Shown here: piece by piece, positions 9,129 through 17,018 of the stretch
Layout of the letters: each line of letters starts with the position of its first letter
Position numbering within the stretch: the stretch's first letter is position 1
NCBI GenBank assembly: GCA_905235335.1
Contig: CAJOKZ010000032.1
Coordinates: 1-42,007 of the forward strand
Reading direction: 5' to 3'
Source: an uncultured Succiniclasticum sp.
Lineage (GTDB): Bacteria; Bacillota; Negativicutes; Acidaminococcales; Acidaminococcaceae
DNA: 42,007 nt
Translations under genes and position numbers: made by a program
The notes under the pieces: model-generated
Told to the model about the DNA's origin: nothing
The model's database searches: none
The model's input: the letters and a program-made list of their open reading frames with translations, nothing else

Positions 9129-10077
9129 GCTGTTCCCCCTGATGCCATGCATATGCCGCGCATCCCGCGGCATTGTCTCCGCTGTAGCGGCTTTCCGGCA
9201 CCCACATGTGGATGCCGCGTTTTGCAAGTTTTGTCTTAATATGGTTACGGATCCACAGATTGGACGAAACCCCACCCGCCAGGATCACCTGTTTTACATC
9301 GTATTCCGCTGCCGCATTCCGAATCATCCGGACAAACGTCTCTGCCAGCCCCCATTGGACACCGGCTGCAATTGCCGGGGCAGACACACCCTCTTCCCGC
9401 AGCCTTCGGAGAACCGCTGTACAGGGACCGGAAAAGCTGACCTTCGTCTTTTGAATCGAAACAGGAATCTCTTCCACCGTTTCCGCCTCTTCAGCCAGCT
9501 TCTCGAGGGCCGGTCCGGCCGGAAACGGCAACCCGAGGGCCACGCCCACACGGTCTACAAACTGGCCGGCATGCAGATCTAAGCTGCTTCCAATCTCGGT
9601 CAACACAAATCTTCCAGCTTTTCTTTCCGCAAGCAGCAGATCCGTGGTTCCCCCCGATGCATGCAAAAAAAAGAACCTGTCCGAATCAGGACCGCCTGCG
9701 GACCATAGGGCCGCCTCCAAATGGTTTTCCTGATGACTGATCTGCCAGGCCGGGATGCCGTGCAGCGCAGCCAATGAACGAGCTAGGCCCTGCCCCACCA
9801 AAAAAGCAGGCATGTATGAATCCTCCCGGGGACGCGGCCGAACCGACACACCGATTCCCCGCAAAGAAAATTCATGTCCCTTTATGGCCTGTTCCATCAG
9901 ATCCGGCAAATTACGGGTATGCTGATACACCATCTCCGACTGCTGCAGCCCACACCCGCCCTGTTTCACACGCAGGATCCTCCGAGCTTCCGATACAGCT
10001 CTTCCCTGCCGATCCATGAATAAAACAGAGGTCGTATAACAACTGGTATCAATGCCGAGATAAATTGCTTCTGTCAT
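9121..10077 (-). CDS. Kae1/TsaD-like domain protein (TsaD paralogue)
   Basis: The 318-residue protein belongs to the ASKHA-fold Kae1/TsaD family but looks like a paralogue, not the tRNA t6A enzyme itself. It keeps the metal-binding pair H115-x3-H119 (SHQENH), a phosphate-loop-like LGIDTSCYTTS at the N terminus, HASGGTTDLLLAE and GGVSSNLWIRN, and SGDNAAGCAAYA near the end. The usual TsaD strings VSGGHT and TDNAAMIA are altered. It overlaps nusB by four bases (ATGA) and xseA by eight, so it is an operon member. It takes the slot where B. subtilis has folD. Its reaction is not known to me; a ligand-binding or t6A-related role is possible. Confidence 0.75.
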   Translation of the reverse strand: MTEAIYLGIDTSCYTTSVLFMDRQGRAVSEARRILRVKQGGCGLQQSEMVYQHTRNLPDLMEQAIKGHEFSLRGIGVSVRPRPREDSYMPAFLVGQGLARSLAALHGIPAWQISHQENHLEAALWSAGGPDSDRFFFLHASGGTTDLLLAERKAGRFVLTEIGSSLDLHAGQFVDRVGVALGLPFPAGPALEKLAEEAETVEEIPVSIQKTKVSFSGPCTAVLRRLREEGVSAPAIAAGVQWGLAETFVRMIRNAAAEYDVKQVILAGGVSSNLWIRNHIKTKLAKRGIHMWVPESRYSGDNAAGCAAYAWHQGEQHG

Positions 10078-10472
10078 TTTTCTTCCCGCATCAGCCTTCC
10101 CAAAACGCCATTAATGAAACGGGCGGACTTGTCTGAACCGAATTGTTTGGCGAGCTCCACCGCTTCATTGACAGCCACTGTCACAGGCAGCTTTTCCTCT
10201 GCGAAACGCATTTCATAAACAGCCATCCGCAGGATGTTCCGGTCAATACCGGGCATCCGCCTGACTTCCCAATTAATCGCATACTTTCCGATCAGCGCAT
10301 CTATTTCCTGAAGTTGCGATGCGGTTCCTTTTAACACTTTTTCCGCATACGGTAAAGCCTTTTCTGCCTCATCGCACTTTTCCTCATCACACTGCACACC
10401 GAAGGAAATTTTCAATGCCTCTTCAGGCTCCGCCTGAGTAAAATCCATTTGGAACAAACTTTGCAGCACCAT
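10074..10472 (-). CDS. nusB: Transcription antitermination factor NusB (N terminus possibly disrupted)
   Basis: NusB binds boxA RNA with NusE/S10 and supports rRNA antitermination. The 132-residue frame begins MVLQSLFQMDF and continues through ALIGKYAINWEVRRMPGIDRNILRMAVYEM, VTVAVNEAVELAKQFGSDKSARFINGVLG, which is the standard NusB core. The family normally starts M-S-R-R-x-x-A-R-E before this point. Here the codons for A-R-E lie upstream in frame but no start codon precedes them before a stop. The only ATG with a good GGAGG site is at 10491, and it is one base out of frame. Either the protein starts at 10472 without its basic N terminus, or one base is wrong or gained. Confidence 0.88.
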   Translation of the reverse strand: MVLQSLFQMDFTQAEPEEALKISFGVQCDEEKCDEAEKALPYAEKVLKGTASQLQEIDALIGKYAINWEVRRMPGIDRNILRMAVYEMRFAEEKLPVTVAVNEAVELAKQFGSDKSARFINGVLGRLMREEK

Positions 10473-10538
10473 CTCTCTGGCAACTAATCATATATGCCAA
10501 ACCTCCATTTACGGAACCTCCGACCAATCAGCGGCTCC

Positions 10539-10766
10539 TTATTTATGATACCCGGGAGGAAGAAGCCGGTCCAGCCATTCCACCAGGTCTTCCTTTTTAT
10601 CAATTTTATAACCGATAAAAAAACCACCCGCCACAAACAATAATAGGAACAGGGTCTGCCAGAAACCGGCCAGCAAAAACAGGGAAGCTATGATCAAGCC
10701 TGTCAATGAGCATAAGAAGCGCCCGCGATAATTGAGCCAGATGTCAGTAATAATATCCTTAAACAT
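10539..10766 (-). CDS. DUF2273 small membrane protein
   Basis: A 75-residue protein with two hydrophobic segments (about residues 18-34 and 36-52) and a charged tail ending in a short amphipathic helix. It matches the DUF2273 pattern, a small protein usually encoded with Asp23/Gls24 and AmaP. It is 18 bp after amaP, with a GGGAGG site before the ATG. It probably sits in the cytoplasmic membrane next to AmaP and helps anchor or organise Asp23. Its molecular role is not known. Confidence 0.85.
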   Translation of the reverse strand: MFKDIITDIWLNYRGRFLCSLTGLIIASLFLLAGFWQTLFLLLFVAGGFFIGYKIDKKEDLVEWLDRLLPPGYHK

Positions 10767-10784
10767 CGCAGTACCTCCCCGTCC

Positions 10785-11327
10785 TTAACCTTTTTCCTTC
10801 GCATGGGTCTTTATCTTTTTAAAATAAATTTCTATATTTTTCACTTCAAGCCCTACAACTTTTTTTATTGTTTCCTTAACATTATCCTTCACTTCCTCAG
10901 TGATTTCAAATACATTGACCCCCGGTTCAAGCGAAGCATGGATACGGGCGTTGATCGTAGTCTTATCCTCCGTCCGTACTGCCACTTTCACGCCGTATAT
11001 TCCATACACCTCCTGGGCTATATCGCTGATATATTCTTCCAAAGCCCGTTTCGAAACAACCGTCTTGCCAGAATCCGCATCAGAAAGCATAAGAGTGCTG
11101 CTGTTACTGTCGCTAAACACACCGATACCTGCCAAAAGCAGACGCACGCTGATAAGAAATAATATGACACCCCCTGCCGCAAATTCCCAGTTTCCCGGCA
11201 GGGCTGTGATAATGTACATGAAAAAATTGGAAGGGATCATCCCCAAAGTAGTCAAAACCAACACTACGGCAAAAACCGCCATCAAAAAAGTGTATAGCGT
11301 CAATATGATTCGGTCAGGTATGCCCAT
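10785..11327 (-). CDS. amaP: Alkaline shock response membrane anchor protein AmaP
   Basis: AmaP anchors the abundant Asp23 protein to the membrane in Staphylococcus. The 180-residue protein has two N-terminal membrane segments (about residues 8-28 and 48-68) and a soluble C-terminal domain resembling Asp23 (SKRALEEYISDIAQEVYGIYGVKV, then VFEITEEVKDNVKETIKKVVGLEV). It starts 15 bp after asp23 with AAGGAG overlapping the asp23 stop region. The asp23-amaP-DUF2273 trio forms an envelope-stress module. Confidence 0.87.
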   Translation of the reverse strand: MGIPDRIILTLYTFLMAVFAVVLVLTTLGMIPSNFFMYIITALPGNWEFAAGGVILFLISVRLLLAGIGVFSDSNSSTLMLSDADSGKTVVSKRALEEYISDIAQEVYGIYGVKVAVRTEDKTTINARIHASLEPGVNVFEITEEVKDNVKETIKKVVGLEVKNIEIYFKKIKTHAKEKG

Positions 11328-11342
11328 ATTTACCCACGCTCC

Positions 11343-11813
11343 TTAATTAAAAATACTGTCAGACATCTCTCCGTCCGGATTATTAAAACTGATTTCCAGT
11401 TCGCTTTTTTCCCTGCGTTTGACCCCTTCGACATGAACATCCACAAATTCAGCTGTATATTCCGTCATTTCATCCACAGCGCTTTTTACTTTTTTTTGAA
11501 GCTTCATCGCCACTTCCGGAATATTGCATCCGTATTCCAACGTCACATAAACAGCGATCCGGCAGCTGTGTCCCGTCACTTTCACCCGGACGCCTTTTGC
11601 CAAACTTTTTTTTCCGAGAAAATTGCTGATTCCCTCGCGGAACCCCGTGCTCATATCTATCACACCAGGTACATCCATGGCTGCAAGGCTCGCCACTATG
11701 GCAATCACTTCATCCGTCAGTTCAATGTACCCCAGGTCTTCCTCTTCAGAAACAGTAGCAGGACTGTTTTTGGAATGGTCTGGCTTTCCCTTTGCCAACT
11801 CTTTATCTGCCAT
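11343..11813 (-). CDS. Asp23/Gls24 family envelope stress protein
   Basis: The 156-residue protein has the Asp23/Gls24 fold. After a charged, low-complexity N terminus (to about residue 27), it reads GYIELTDEVIAIVASLAAMDVPGVIDMSTGF, then a conserved valine-rich strand KGVRVKVTGHSCRIAVYVTLEYGCNIPEVA and VDVHVEGV. Proteins of this family line the membrane through AmaP and are induced by envelope stress. It opens the long nusB-recN cluster. GGGAGG lies before the ATG, and a promoter with an extended -10 lies about 160 bp upstream. It matches B. subtilis YqhY by position. Confidence 0.9.
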   Translation of the reverse strand: MADKELAKGKPDHSKNSPATVSEEEDLGYIELTDEVIAIVASLAAMDVPGVIDMSTGFREGISNFLGKKSLAKGVRVKVTGHSCRIAVYVTLEYGCNIPEVAMKLQKKVKSAVDEMTEYTAEFVDVHVEGVKRREKSELEISFNNPDGEMSDSIFN

Positions 11814-11975
11814 CTACGCCTCCCAAGCCCCGGTATTAAAACCTGCTATGCCATCTCAATTAATGATTCCTCGTAATGCATAATTTAATAATTTCTGTTT
11901 ATCCGGATCATTGCTTTCACACAATGCAAAAATTCTACAGAACAGACACTATACCCCATTATTAAACTTTGCATT

Positions 11976-11984
11976 ATTATACCA
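11976..11984 (-). promoter_or_regulatory. Extended -10 promoter upstream of asp23
   Basis: On the minus strand the sequence reads TGG-TATAAT. A weak TTTATT lies 17 bases upstream in the -35 position. The predicted leader to the asp23 start is about 155 bases. A second -10-like TATAGT lies at 11948-11953. This promoter sits just after the efp terminator and probably drives asp23 through recN. Confidence 0.6.
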
Positions 11985-12034
11985 CAACGCCGGAAACAAA
12001 TAAACATTTTATCAGATACTAACCTGCAGACAAA

Positions 12035-12064
12035 AGAAAAAAGGGGGCTCCCTTCAGAACCCCC
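12035..12064 (-). terminator. Intrinsic terminator after efp
   Basis: On the minus strand, 17 bases after the efp stop, GGGGGTTC pairs with GAGCCCCC (one T-G wobble) around a six-base loop. It is followed directly by TTTTTTCTTTT. It ends the efp transcript and separates it from the asp23 promoter. Confidence 0.88.
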
Positions 12065-12080
12065 CGGAATCTTATATCTG

Positions 12081-12638
12081 TTAAGCCCGCTGAATATAGT
12101 CGCCGCTGCGGGTATCAATCAGCAGATGATCCCCTTCGTTGATGAACAGCGGCACCTTGACGACATAGCCAGTATCCATGGTAGCAGGCTTGCTTCCGCC
12201 GGTTGCCGTATCCCCACGGATGCCCGGTTCGGTCTTGACCACTACCAATTCCACCGTATTGGGAAGTTCAACACCCAAAATGCGGTTTTCATAAGAAATA
12301 ACTTTGACATCCATATTTTCTTTCAGGAAATTGATACCGTTCCCAAGCTGCTCCCTGCTCAGTTCAGTTTGTTCATAGGTATCGTTATCCATGAACACAA
12401 AATTTCCGTCGTTTTCATACAAATACTGCATGACACGGCGTTCAATATTTGCTTTCGGCATGCGTTCCCCAGCATTAAAAGTACGCTCTACGACAGCACC
12501 GGTAGCCAGATTGCGCATCTTCGCACGGACAAAAGCCGCACCTTTACCCGGTTTTACATGCTGGAACTCCACAACCTGCCAGGGATCATTATCGATCGTA
12601 ACCGTCAGGCCTGTCTTAAATTCGTTGGTTGATACCAT
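12081..12638 (-). CDS. efp: Elongation factor P
   Basis: EF-P binds stalled ribosomes and promotes peptide bond formation at polyproline stretches. The 185-residue protein shows the three domains of the family: KOW-like N domain with [12 protein letters not shown] (the tip lysine that carries modification in some species is K32), the middle OB domain ([24 protein letters not shown]), and the C-terminal OB domain ending [23 protein letters not shown]. An AGGAGG site precedes the ATG. It has its own promoter and terminator, so it is monocistronic or read through from pepP. No modification enzyme is encoded nearby. Confidence 0.97.
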   Translation of the reverse strand: MVSTNEFKTGLTVTIDNDPWQVVEFQHVKPGKGAAFVRAKMRNLATGAVVERTFNAGERMPKANIERRVMQYLYENDGNFVFMDNDTYEQTELSREQLGNGINFLKENMDVKVISYENRILGVELPNTVELVVVKTEPGIRGDTATGGSKPATMDTGYVVKVPLFINEGDHLLIDTRSGDYIQRA

Positions 12639-12661
12639 AGATACATCCTCCTGTGTTCATG

Positions 12662-12689
12662 ATAATATCAAATTTATTATTTTAAACAA
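12662..12689 (-). promoter_or_regulatory. Promoter of efp
   Basis: The minus strand reads TTGTTT, 16 bases, then TATTAT, with TGA directly before the -10 (extended -10). The leader to the efp ATG would be under 25 bases, yet still contains the AGGAGG site. Confidence 0.6.
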
Positions 12690-12704
12690 ATTAATCTTAC
12701 CTGT

Positions 12705-13775
12705 TTATACTATTTCCGTCAAGGTTTTCTTCAGAGAAGTAAGGCTACGGGCGCCTTCTGCCGTCAGAACCACCGTGTCTTCGATCCTCACTCCGCCCCG
12801 GCCCTGGATATAGATTCCGGGCTCAATGGAAAAAACCATTCCTTCTTTCAGCACTATATCTCCCCGGCTGTTGATGTTTGGCAGTTCATGGATCTCAAGG
12901 CCGACTCCGTGACCCAGCCCGTGTGTAAAGTACTTCCCATAACCCCGGGAATCTATGTAGTCCCGGATCAGGGCATCCAGTTCCTTGCCTGTGATCCCGG
13001 GCCTTGCGGCTTTGATGCCTCTGTACTGGGCTTCATGGACCACTGTATAGATCTCCCGGTGCCATGAGTTGGCCATACCCATGACAACGGTTCGCGTTGT
13101 ATCCGAATGATACCCGTTGTACAACGCCCCAAAATCAAAGGTGACAAAATCTCCCACCTCGATTTCCTTATCGGTAGGAGCCCCATGAGGCAGTGCGCTT
13201 CTGTGGCCGGATGCAACGATCGTGTCAAAGGACACCCCTTCCGAACCAAGGCTGCGCATATAATATTCCAGCCGGGCCGCCAGCTCTTTTTCCGTCATGC
13301 CCGCCTTGATTTCCTTCAACAGCCTTTCAAATGCCATATCCGAAATCCTGAACGCCTGCCATAAACTTTTCAGTTCGTGTTCATCTTTCACAAGACGCAA
13401 CTCGCGAAGACTGACGCTAAGAAGTTCCGCATTTTCCGGAAGCACACCTTTCAACGCCTTCGCGTCCTCAAAAGAATAGACATCCCCGTCAAACCCAATC
13501 TTCTGATGTTTTCCCGCCAGTTCCGCAACCACTTCCCAGATACTGCTGTTCCGGGCTGCCGTGTATTCCAGCACGCGGCAGTACTTCAGCTGGGACCGGG
13601 CCTGTTCCAAGTAGCGCCCGTCCGTAATCAGCACCGCAATCCGGTCATCGGCGTAAAGTATGCTGGAATCTCCTGTAAAACCGGTAAGATAACGAATCGT
13701 GGAGACATCTTTGACAGCAATACAATCCAGGTCATGAGCTTTCATGAACTTAAAGATTCTGCCTATTCTTTCCAT
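12705..13775 (-). CDS. pepP: Xaa-Pro aminopeptidase (M24 family)
   Basis: This cytosolic metalloenzyme removes N-terminal residues that precede proline. The 356-residue protein has an N-terminal creatinase-like domain (to about residue 130) and the pita-bread M24 domain. All five metal ligands are visible: D214 (TFDFG), D225 (HSDTTRT), H289 (HGLGHGVG), E318 (SIEPG) and E332 (GVRIEDT). AGAAGG lies before the ATG. The gene lies immediately upstream of efp, a pairing common in Firmicutes. Its promoter overlaps a long perfect palindrome, which suggests regulation. Confidence 0.94.
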   Translation of the reverse strand: MERIGRIFKFMKAHDLDCIAVKDVSTIRYLTGFTGDSSILYADDRIAVLITDGRYLEQARSQLKYCRVLEYTAARNSSIWEVVAELAGKHQKIGFDGDVYSFEDAKALKGVLPENAELLSVSLRELRLVKDEHELKSLWQAFRISDMAFERLLKEIKAGMTEKELAARLEYYMRSLGSEGVSFDTIVASGHRSALPHGAPTDKEIEVGDFVTFDFGALYNGYHSDTTRTVVMGMANSWHREIYTVVHEAQYRGIKAARPGITGKELDALIRDYIDSRGYGKYFTHGLGHGVGLEIHELPNINSRGDIVLKEGMVFSIEPGIYIQGRGGVRIEDTVVLTAEGARSLTSLKKTLTEIV

Positions 13776-13797
13776 AACGTTTCAAACCTTCTTTAAC

Positions 13798-13824
13798 ACA
13801 ATAATTTGCCAAATTATTGTATCA
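13798..13824 (-). promoter_or_regulatory. pepP promoter with overlapping 23-bp palindromic operator
   Basis: The minus strand has an extended -10, TGA-TACAAT (13824-13816), with no good -35. Overlapping it, 13798-13820 is a perfect inverted repeat with half-site ACAATAATTTG around a single central base. A repressor bound there would cover the -10 and the start point. The half-site does not match a regulator I can name. Confidence 0.6.
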
Positions 13825-13852
13825 TATTATCATCATTTGCGCTACTACAAAT

Positions 13853-15079
13853 TTATTGTATCCGGCGGCGCAGAATGGAAGAAACCGGTATTTCCTGCTC
13901 AGCTGCACAGGTGAAGACCTGCTGGGCATGAGGTGCGCTGGCAATAGGGTTCCCATCCAGATCCCTCATATCGCGAAGAACCATTGTGAGCAGATTCCCA
14001 TCCGGACAGAAAATCTCCATCGTCTCCCCTTCGCTTACATGGTTCCGCTGTTCCACTGTCAGCCTGCCGTTTTCCCAGCCCCGAACCAGTCCGGTAAATT
14101 CATGGGTCTGCAAATAGGAAGACGTGGCGTAGACCTGGGCATCCTGACCCGGCTTACCCAGGGCAAAACCCAACGTATAGGGACGGTGGGATACTTTTTC
14201 CAGTTCATCCAGCCACTCCTGCCGCACGGCATATCGCGCCGGATCCTGCCAGCAGGAATCAATAGCCCTTCTGTACACGCTGGTGACACTTGCCGCATAA
14301 TGCGCGCTTTTCATCCTGCCTTCAATTTTAAAACTGCAAACGCCTGCCTGTATCAGTTCCGGCAGGCAGGAAAGCAGGCAGAGATCTTTTGAGTTCATTA
14401 TATATGTACCGCGCTCATCCTCTGCAACGTCAAATATTTCTGCCGGACGCTTTTTTTCTGTCAGGCCGAATTCCCAGCGGCATACCTGCGCACAGGCCCC
14501 GCGATTCCCATCGCGGCCTGTCAGGTAGCTGCTGAGCCAGCACCGGCCGGAATAAGAGATGCACATGGCCCCGTGTACGAAAACTTCCAGTTCCGTATCC
14601 GTCTTATCGGAAATTTCCTTAATTTCTGCCAAAGACAGTTCCCTGGCGAGAACAACCCTGCTTGCACCCGCCTGCTCCCAGGCTTTCACAGCCGCCCAGT
14701 TCGTTGTATTGGCCTGCGTGCTGACATGCAATGGCATATCCGGCACGACCTGCCGCGCAACAGCCCAGACACCCGGATCCGAAATCAGAAGCGCGTCCGC
14801 ATTCATATCCTGAAGACCCAAAAGATAGTCCGGCAAAATGGCCAAGTCTTCATTATGGGCAAAAATATTTACCGTAACATAGACCTTTTTATGAAGACTA
14901 TGGGCAAACTCGATCGCCTGCCTCATCTCTTCCATGGAAAAATTACCTGCAAAAGCCCTGAGTCCCAGGATCTTTCCCCCCAGATATACAGCGTCGGCGC
15001 CATACAGCAGGGCCATCTTCAATTTTTCCATATTTCCCGCGGGAGCCAAAAGCTCCGGTTTGATCAGTTTCTTCATCAT
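13853..15079 (-). CDS. trhP: U32 family peptidase-like protein, probable tRNA uridine-34 hydroxylation protein
   Basis: U32 proteins of this type are needed for 5-hydroxyuridine at tRNA position 34; 'peptidase' is the historical name. The 408-residue length fits the longer, TrhP2/YrrO-like form. The start PELLAPAGNMEKLKMALLYGADAVYLGG is typical. The U32 signature lies in EVFVHGAMCISYSGRCWLS, followed by further cysteines (GACAQVCRW) that may bind an iron-sulfur cluster. It lies after mltG as in B. subtilis (yrrL...yrrO), although the intervening yrrM and yrrN are absent. A terminator-like hairpin sits 27 bp before its start, and the start region (ATGATG) has only a weak AGACAGG site. Confidence 0.85.
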   Translation of the reverse strand: MMKKLIKPELLAPAGNMEKLKMALLYGADAVYLGGKILGLRAFAGNFSMEEMRQAIEFAHSLHKKVYVTVNIFAHNEDLAILPDYLLGLQDMNADALLISDPGVWAVARQVVPDMPLHVSTQANTTNWAAVKAWEQAGASRVVLARELSLAEIKEISDKTDTELEVFVHGAMCISYSGRCWLSSYLTGRDGNRGACAQVCRWEFGLTEKKRPAEIFDVAEDERGTYIMNSKDLCLLSCLPELIQAGVCSFKIEGRMKSAHYAASVTSVYRRAIDSCWQDPARYAVRQEWLDELEKVSHRPYTLGFALGKPGQDAQVYATSSYLQTHEFTGLVRGWENGRLTVEQRNHVSEGETMEIFCPDGNLLTMVLRDMRDLDGNPIASAPHAQQVFTCAAEQEIPVSSILRRRIQ

Positions 15080-15105
15080 CCTGTCTCACAAAACCGTTCT
15101 TTGAT

Positions 15106-15137
15106 AAAAAATCGCGGTATGTTTTTCCCGCGATTTT
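15106..15137 (-). terminator. Intrinsic terminator/attenuator between mltG and the U32 gene
   Basis: On the minus strand AAAATCGCGG pairs perfectly with CCGCGATTTT around a ten-base loop, and the T run continues to six. It stands 106 bases after the mltG stop and only 27 bases before the U32 start. It therefore either ends the mltG transcript or attenuates read-through into the U32 gene. Confidence 0.75.
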
Positions 15138-15242
15138 ACAATCCGGTTTTCCATTTAATTTCAGAGGAACACATTCCATACAGCCGGTAAAATTCACATC
15201 CCATCGGATTCCGATCCCTCACAGAAGGATCCGGTAAAATCC

Positions 15243-16262
15243 TCAGTCTTTCCGATGGATCTCCTCGATAGCCCGCAAATGCTCCTGATAGGTTTTCGTA
15301 AAGCGGTGATGCCCATCCTTTTCCGCCACAAAATACAGATAATCCGTCACTTCCGGATACAGCACCGCCTTGATCGCACTCATTCCCGGCGATCCGATAG
15401 GCCCCGGTGGGAGCCCCGTGTTCTGATACGTATTGTAAGGACTGGATATCTTAGTGTCTGCGATGGTGACCTCTTCCTTTTGGGCTCCTAACAGGTACTG
15501 TATCGTCGTATCAGACTGGATAGGCATGAAAATATGCAGCCGTTTTAGAAACACACCGGCAATACGCGGCTGCTCTTCCGGATGAACGGCTTCCAGTTCT
15601 ACCATGGACGCAATACTTACAAGATCCCGCAAATTAATTTTCTTTTCTTTTGCCAGTGCGGGAATATTCTCCCGGTTCATCTCCGAATTGAAGGTCCTCA
15701 CCATAAGGGACAGGATCTCCTTTTCCGACATATCCGGATCAAGCTTGTATGTCGTAGGATAGATAAACCCCTCCGCCTTGAAAATCACATTTGGGTTATC
15801 AGTCTCCATGTAGGGATACGGTGTATAATTACGTGCCGCTTCCTCAAACTTCCTGGCTTCTCCCAGTCCTTCCGCCTCGAGCCTTCGCCCTATCTTTACC
15901 ACGTTGAATCCTTCCGGGACAGTAAACTTCACATTATAGGTCTGCCCTTTGGAAAGGATATCGACGATCTCGCGGTTGGACATCCCGCCCACGATCTCAT
16001 ATCGTCCAGCTTCCAGCTTTCCTGCCAGCCCGCGCAGGCGGGCTTCCATGCGAAATGCCTCCGGCGTCTTCACCAGATGTTTTTTATGTAACAAATCTGC
16101 TATATCCGCCGTTGTCATACCGGGTTTGATCGTCACCAGATACCGGCGTCCCTGGGCAAATTCCGTATTATTCCCAGTAAAATATAGAAGCCAATATGCG
16201 CCAAGCCCCAGCATCAGCGTAAAAGCGAGTAATAATGGAATCAGGCGTTTAATCAAATCCAC
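15243..16262 (-). CDS. mltG: Endolytic murein transglycosylase MltG
   Basis: MltG cleaves nascent peptidoglycan strands and sets their length. The 339-residue protein has one N-terminal membrane segment (about residues 8-28), LysM-like region (YLVTIKPGMTTADIADLLHKK) and the YceG domain. It includes EGFIYPTTYKLDPDMSEKEI, the catalytic segment ASMVELEA with E222 as the probable acid, IQSDTTIQYLLG and SPYNTYQNTGLPPGPIGSPG. The first codon is GTG at 16262, only two bases from GGAGG. A TTG at 16256 has better spacing, so the true start may be two codons later. It lies in the ireB-ruvX-DUF1292-mltG order known from B. subtilis. Confidence 0.94.
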   Translation of the reverse strand: MDLIKRLIPLLLAFTLMLGLGAYWLLYFTGNNTEFAQGRRYLVTIKPGMTTADIADLLHKKHLVKTPEAFRMEARLRGLAGKLEAGRYEIVGGMSNREIVDILSKGQTYNVKFTVPEGFNVVKIGRRLEAEGLGEARKFEEAARNYTPYPYMETDNPNVIFKAEGFIYPTTYKLDPDMSEKEILSLMVRTFNSEMNRENIPALAKEKKINLRDLVSIASMVELEAVHPEEQPRIAGVFLKRLHIFMPIQSDTTIQYLLGAQKEEVTIADTKISSPYNTYQNTGLPPGPIGSPGMSAIKAVLYPEVTDYLYFVAEKDGHHRFTKTYQEHLRAIEEIHRKD

Positions 16263-16371
16263 TGCCTCCGTTCTATGTCAATACAAGGGAAGATATTACT
16301 CCGTTTTTTATTTTCCAGCAAATATGCCAGACAGCCTGCCATCATTCACAAAACCAAACCGCAAAACATTC

Positions 16372-16788
16372 TCAGTCGTCCAGTGACTCATAGACGAGCT
16401 TTGCCTGTTCAAACTCTTCGTCAGAAGGAACCTGGATATCAACATCACCATTCCCGTCTTCCACAATTTTGGCAAGGATGATATTCGGTCCGTCTTCCCC
16501 GTCTTCATCTTCCTGGACAGAGGTGTGTTCATGTTCGTGATTATGCGCATGTCCGTGGTCGTGGTCACAGCCGCATTCACAATCCTCTTCTTCGGAAAAG
16601 ACCGAAGGATCCACTTCCAACAGCGCCACATAATCATCCTGCCCCACCTTAAACCGGCTTTCCACCACAAAACAGTGATCCACGCCATTTTCATCAGTAA
16701 ACTCATAGGTTTCTATCGTTTCTTCTTCACTAATTTCTTCTTTCATTGTCTCTTCTTCAATGATTTCCGTATGGTTTTTGTCTGCCAT
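16372..16788 (-). CDS. DUF1292 protein with His/Cys-rich insert
   Basis: The 138-residue acidic protein carries the DUF1292 (YrzB) pattern: ETYEFTDENGVDHCFVVESRFKVGQDDYVALLEVD (about 25-60) and, after a break, GPNIILAKIVEDGNGDVDIQVPSDEEFEQAKLVYESL. Between them, residues 70-88 read C-E-C-G-C followed by seven histidines on alternate positions, a stretch that looks able to bind metal. Ordinary YrzB proteins are shorter (about 90 residues) and lack it. AGAGGAGAGGAG precedes the ATG. The function of DUF1292 is unknown; the gene follows ruvX/AsmA1 and precedes mltG. Confidence 0.85.
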   Translation of the reverse strand: MADKNHTEIIEEETMKEEISEEETIETYEFTDENGVDHCFVVESRFKVGQDDYVALLEVDPSVFSEEEDCECGCDHDHGHAHNHEHEHTSVQEDEDGEDGPNIILAKIVEDGNGDVDIQVPSDEEFEQAKLVYESLDD

Positions 16789-17018
16789 GATAACTCCTCT
16801 CCTCTTTACAAATCTTATAAGATGCTCCTGCTTTTGATACGATTGATTCTTAATATATTTGACAGTTTTAATACGCTATGCGCATTTTACTATTTCTGTA
16901 TGGTTTTAAGGCTTTTTTACTGTGTGAACGATATGCCGTTTTAACTCACCGACGGTTGGCATCCGTATGGTGCAAATGTGATTACTGTTGGTTTCACTAT
17001 TCTTTAAAGATTTACCGC

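Noticed and set aside
9129-9275. N-terminal extension of xseA to 9275
   Set aside because: The extra 49 residues match no XseA pattern and lie within the coding sequence of the Kae1-like gene. A good ribosome site precedes 9128.
11885-12118. Minus-strand 77-residue frame between efp and asp23
   Set aside because: It spans the efp terminator and the asp23 promoter, and overlaps the end of efp in a wrong frame.
13817-14392. Plus-strand 191-residue frame
   Set aside because: It is the antisense shadow of the well-supported U32 gene, as are the other plus-strand frames in the window.
14943-15197. Minus-strand frame MNFTGCMECVPLKL upstream of the U32 gene as a leader peptide
   Set aside because: It runs through the terminator hairpin and into the U32 gene in another frame, without a ribosome site.
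16789-17018. Promoter for DUF1292 in the 230-bp gap
   Set aside because: TATATT-like strings exist but none has a -35 or TG extension; a TTGACA at about 16859 is on the plus strand and has no -10 at the right distance.
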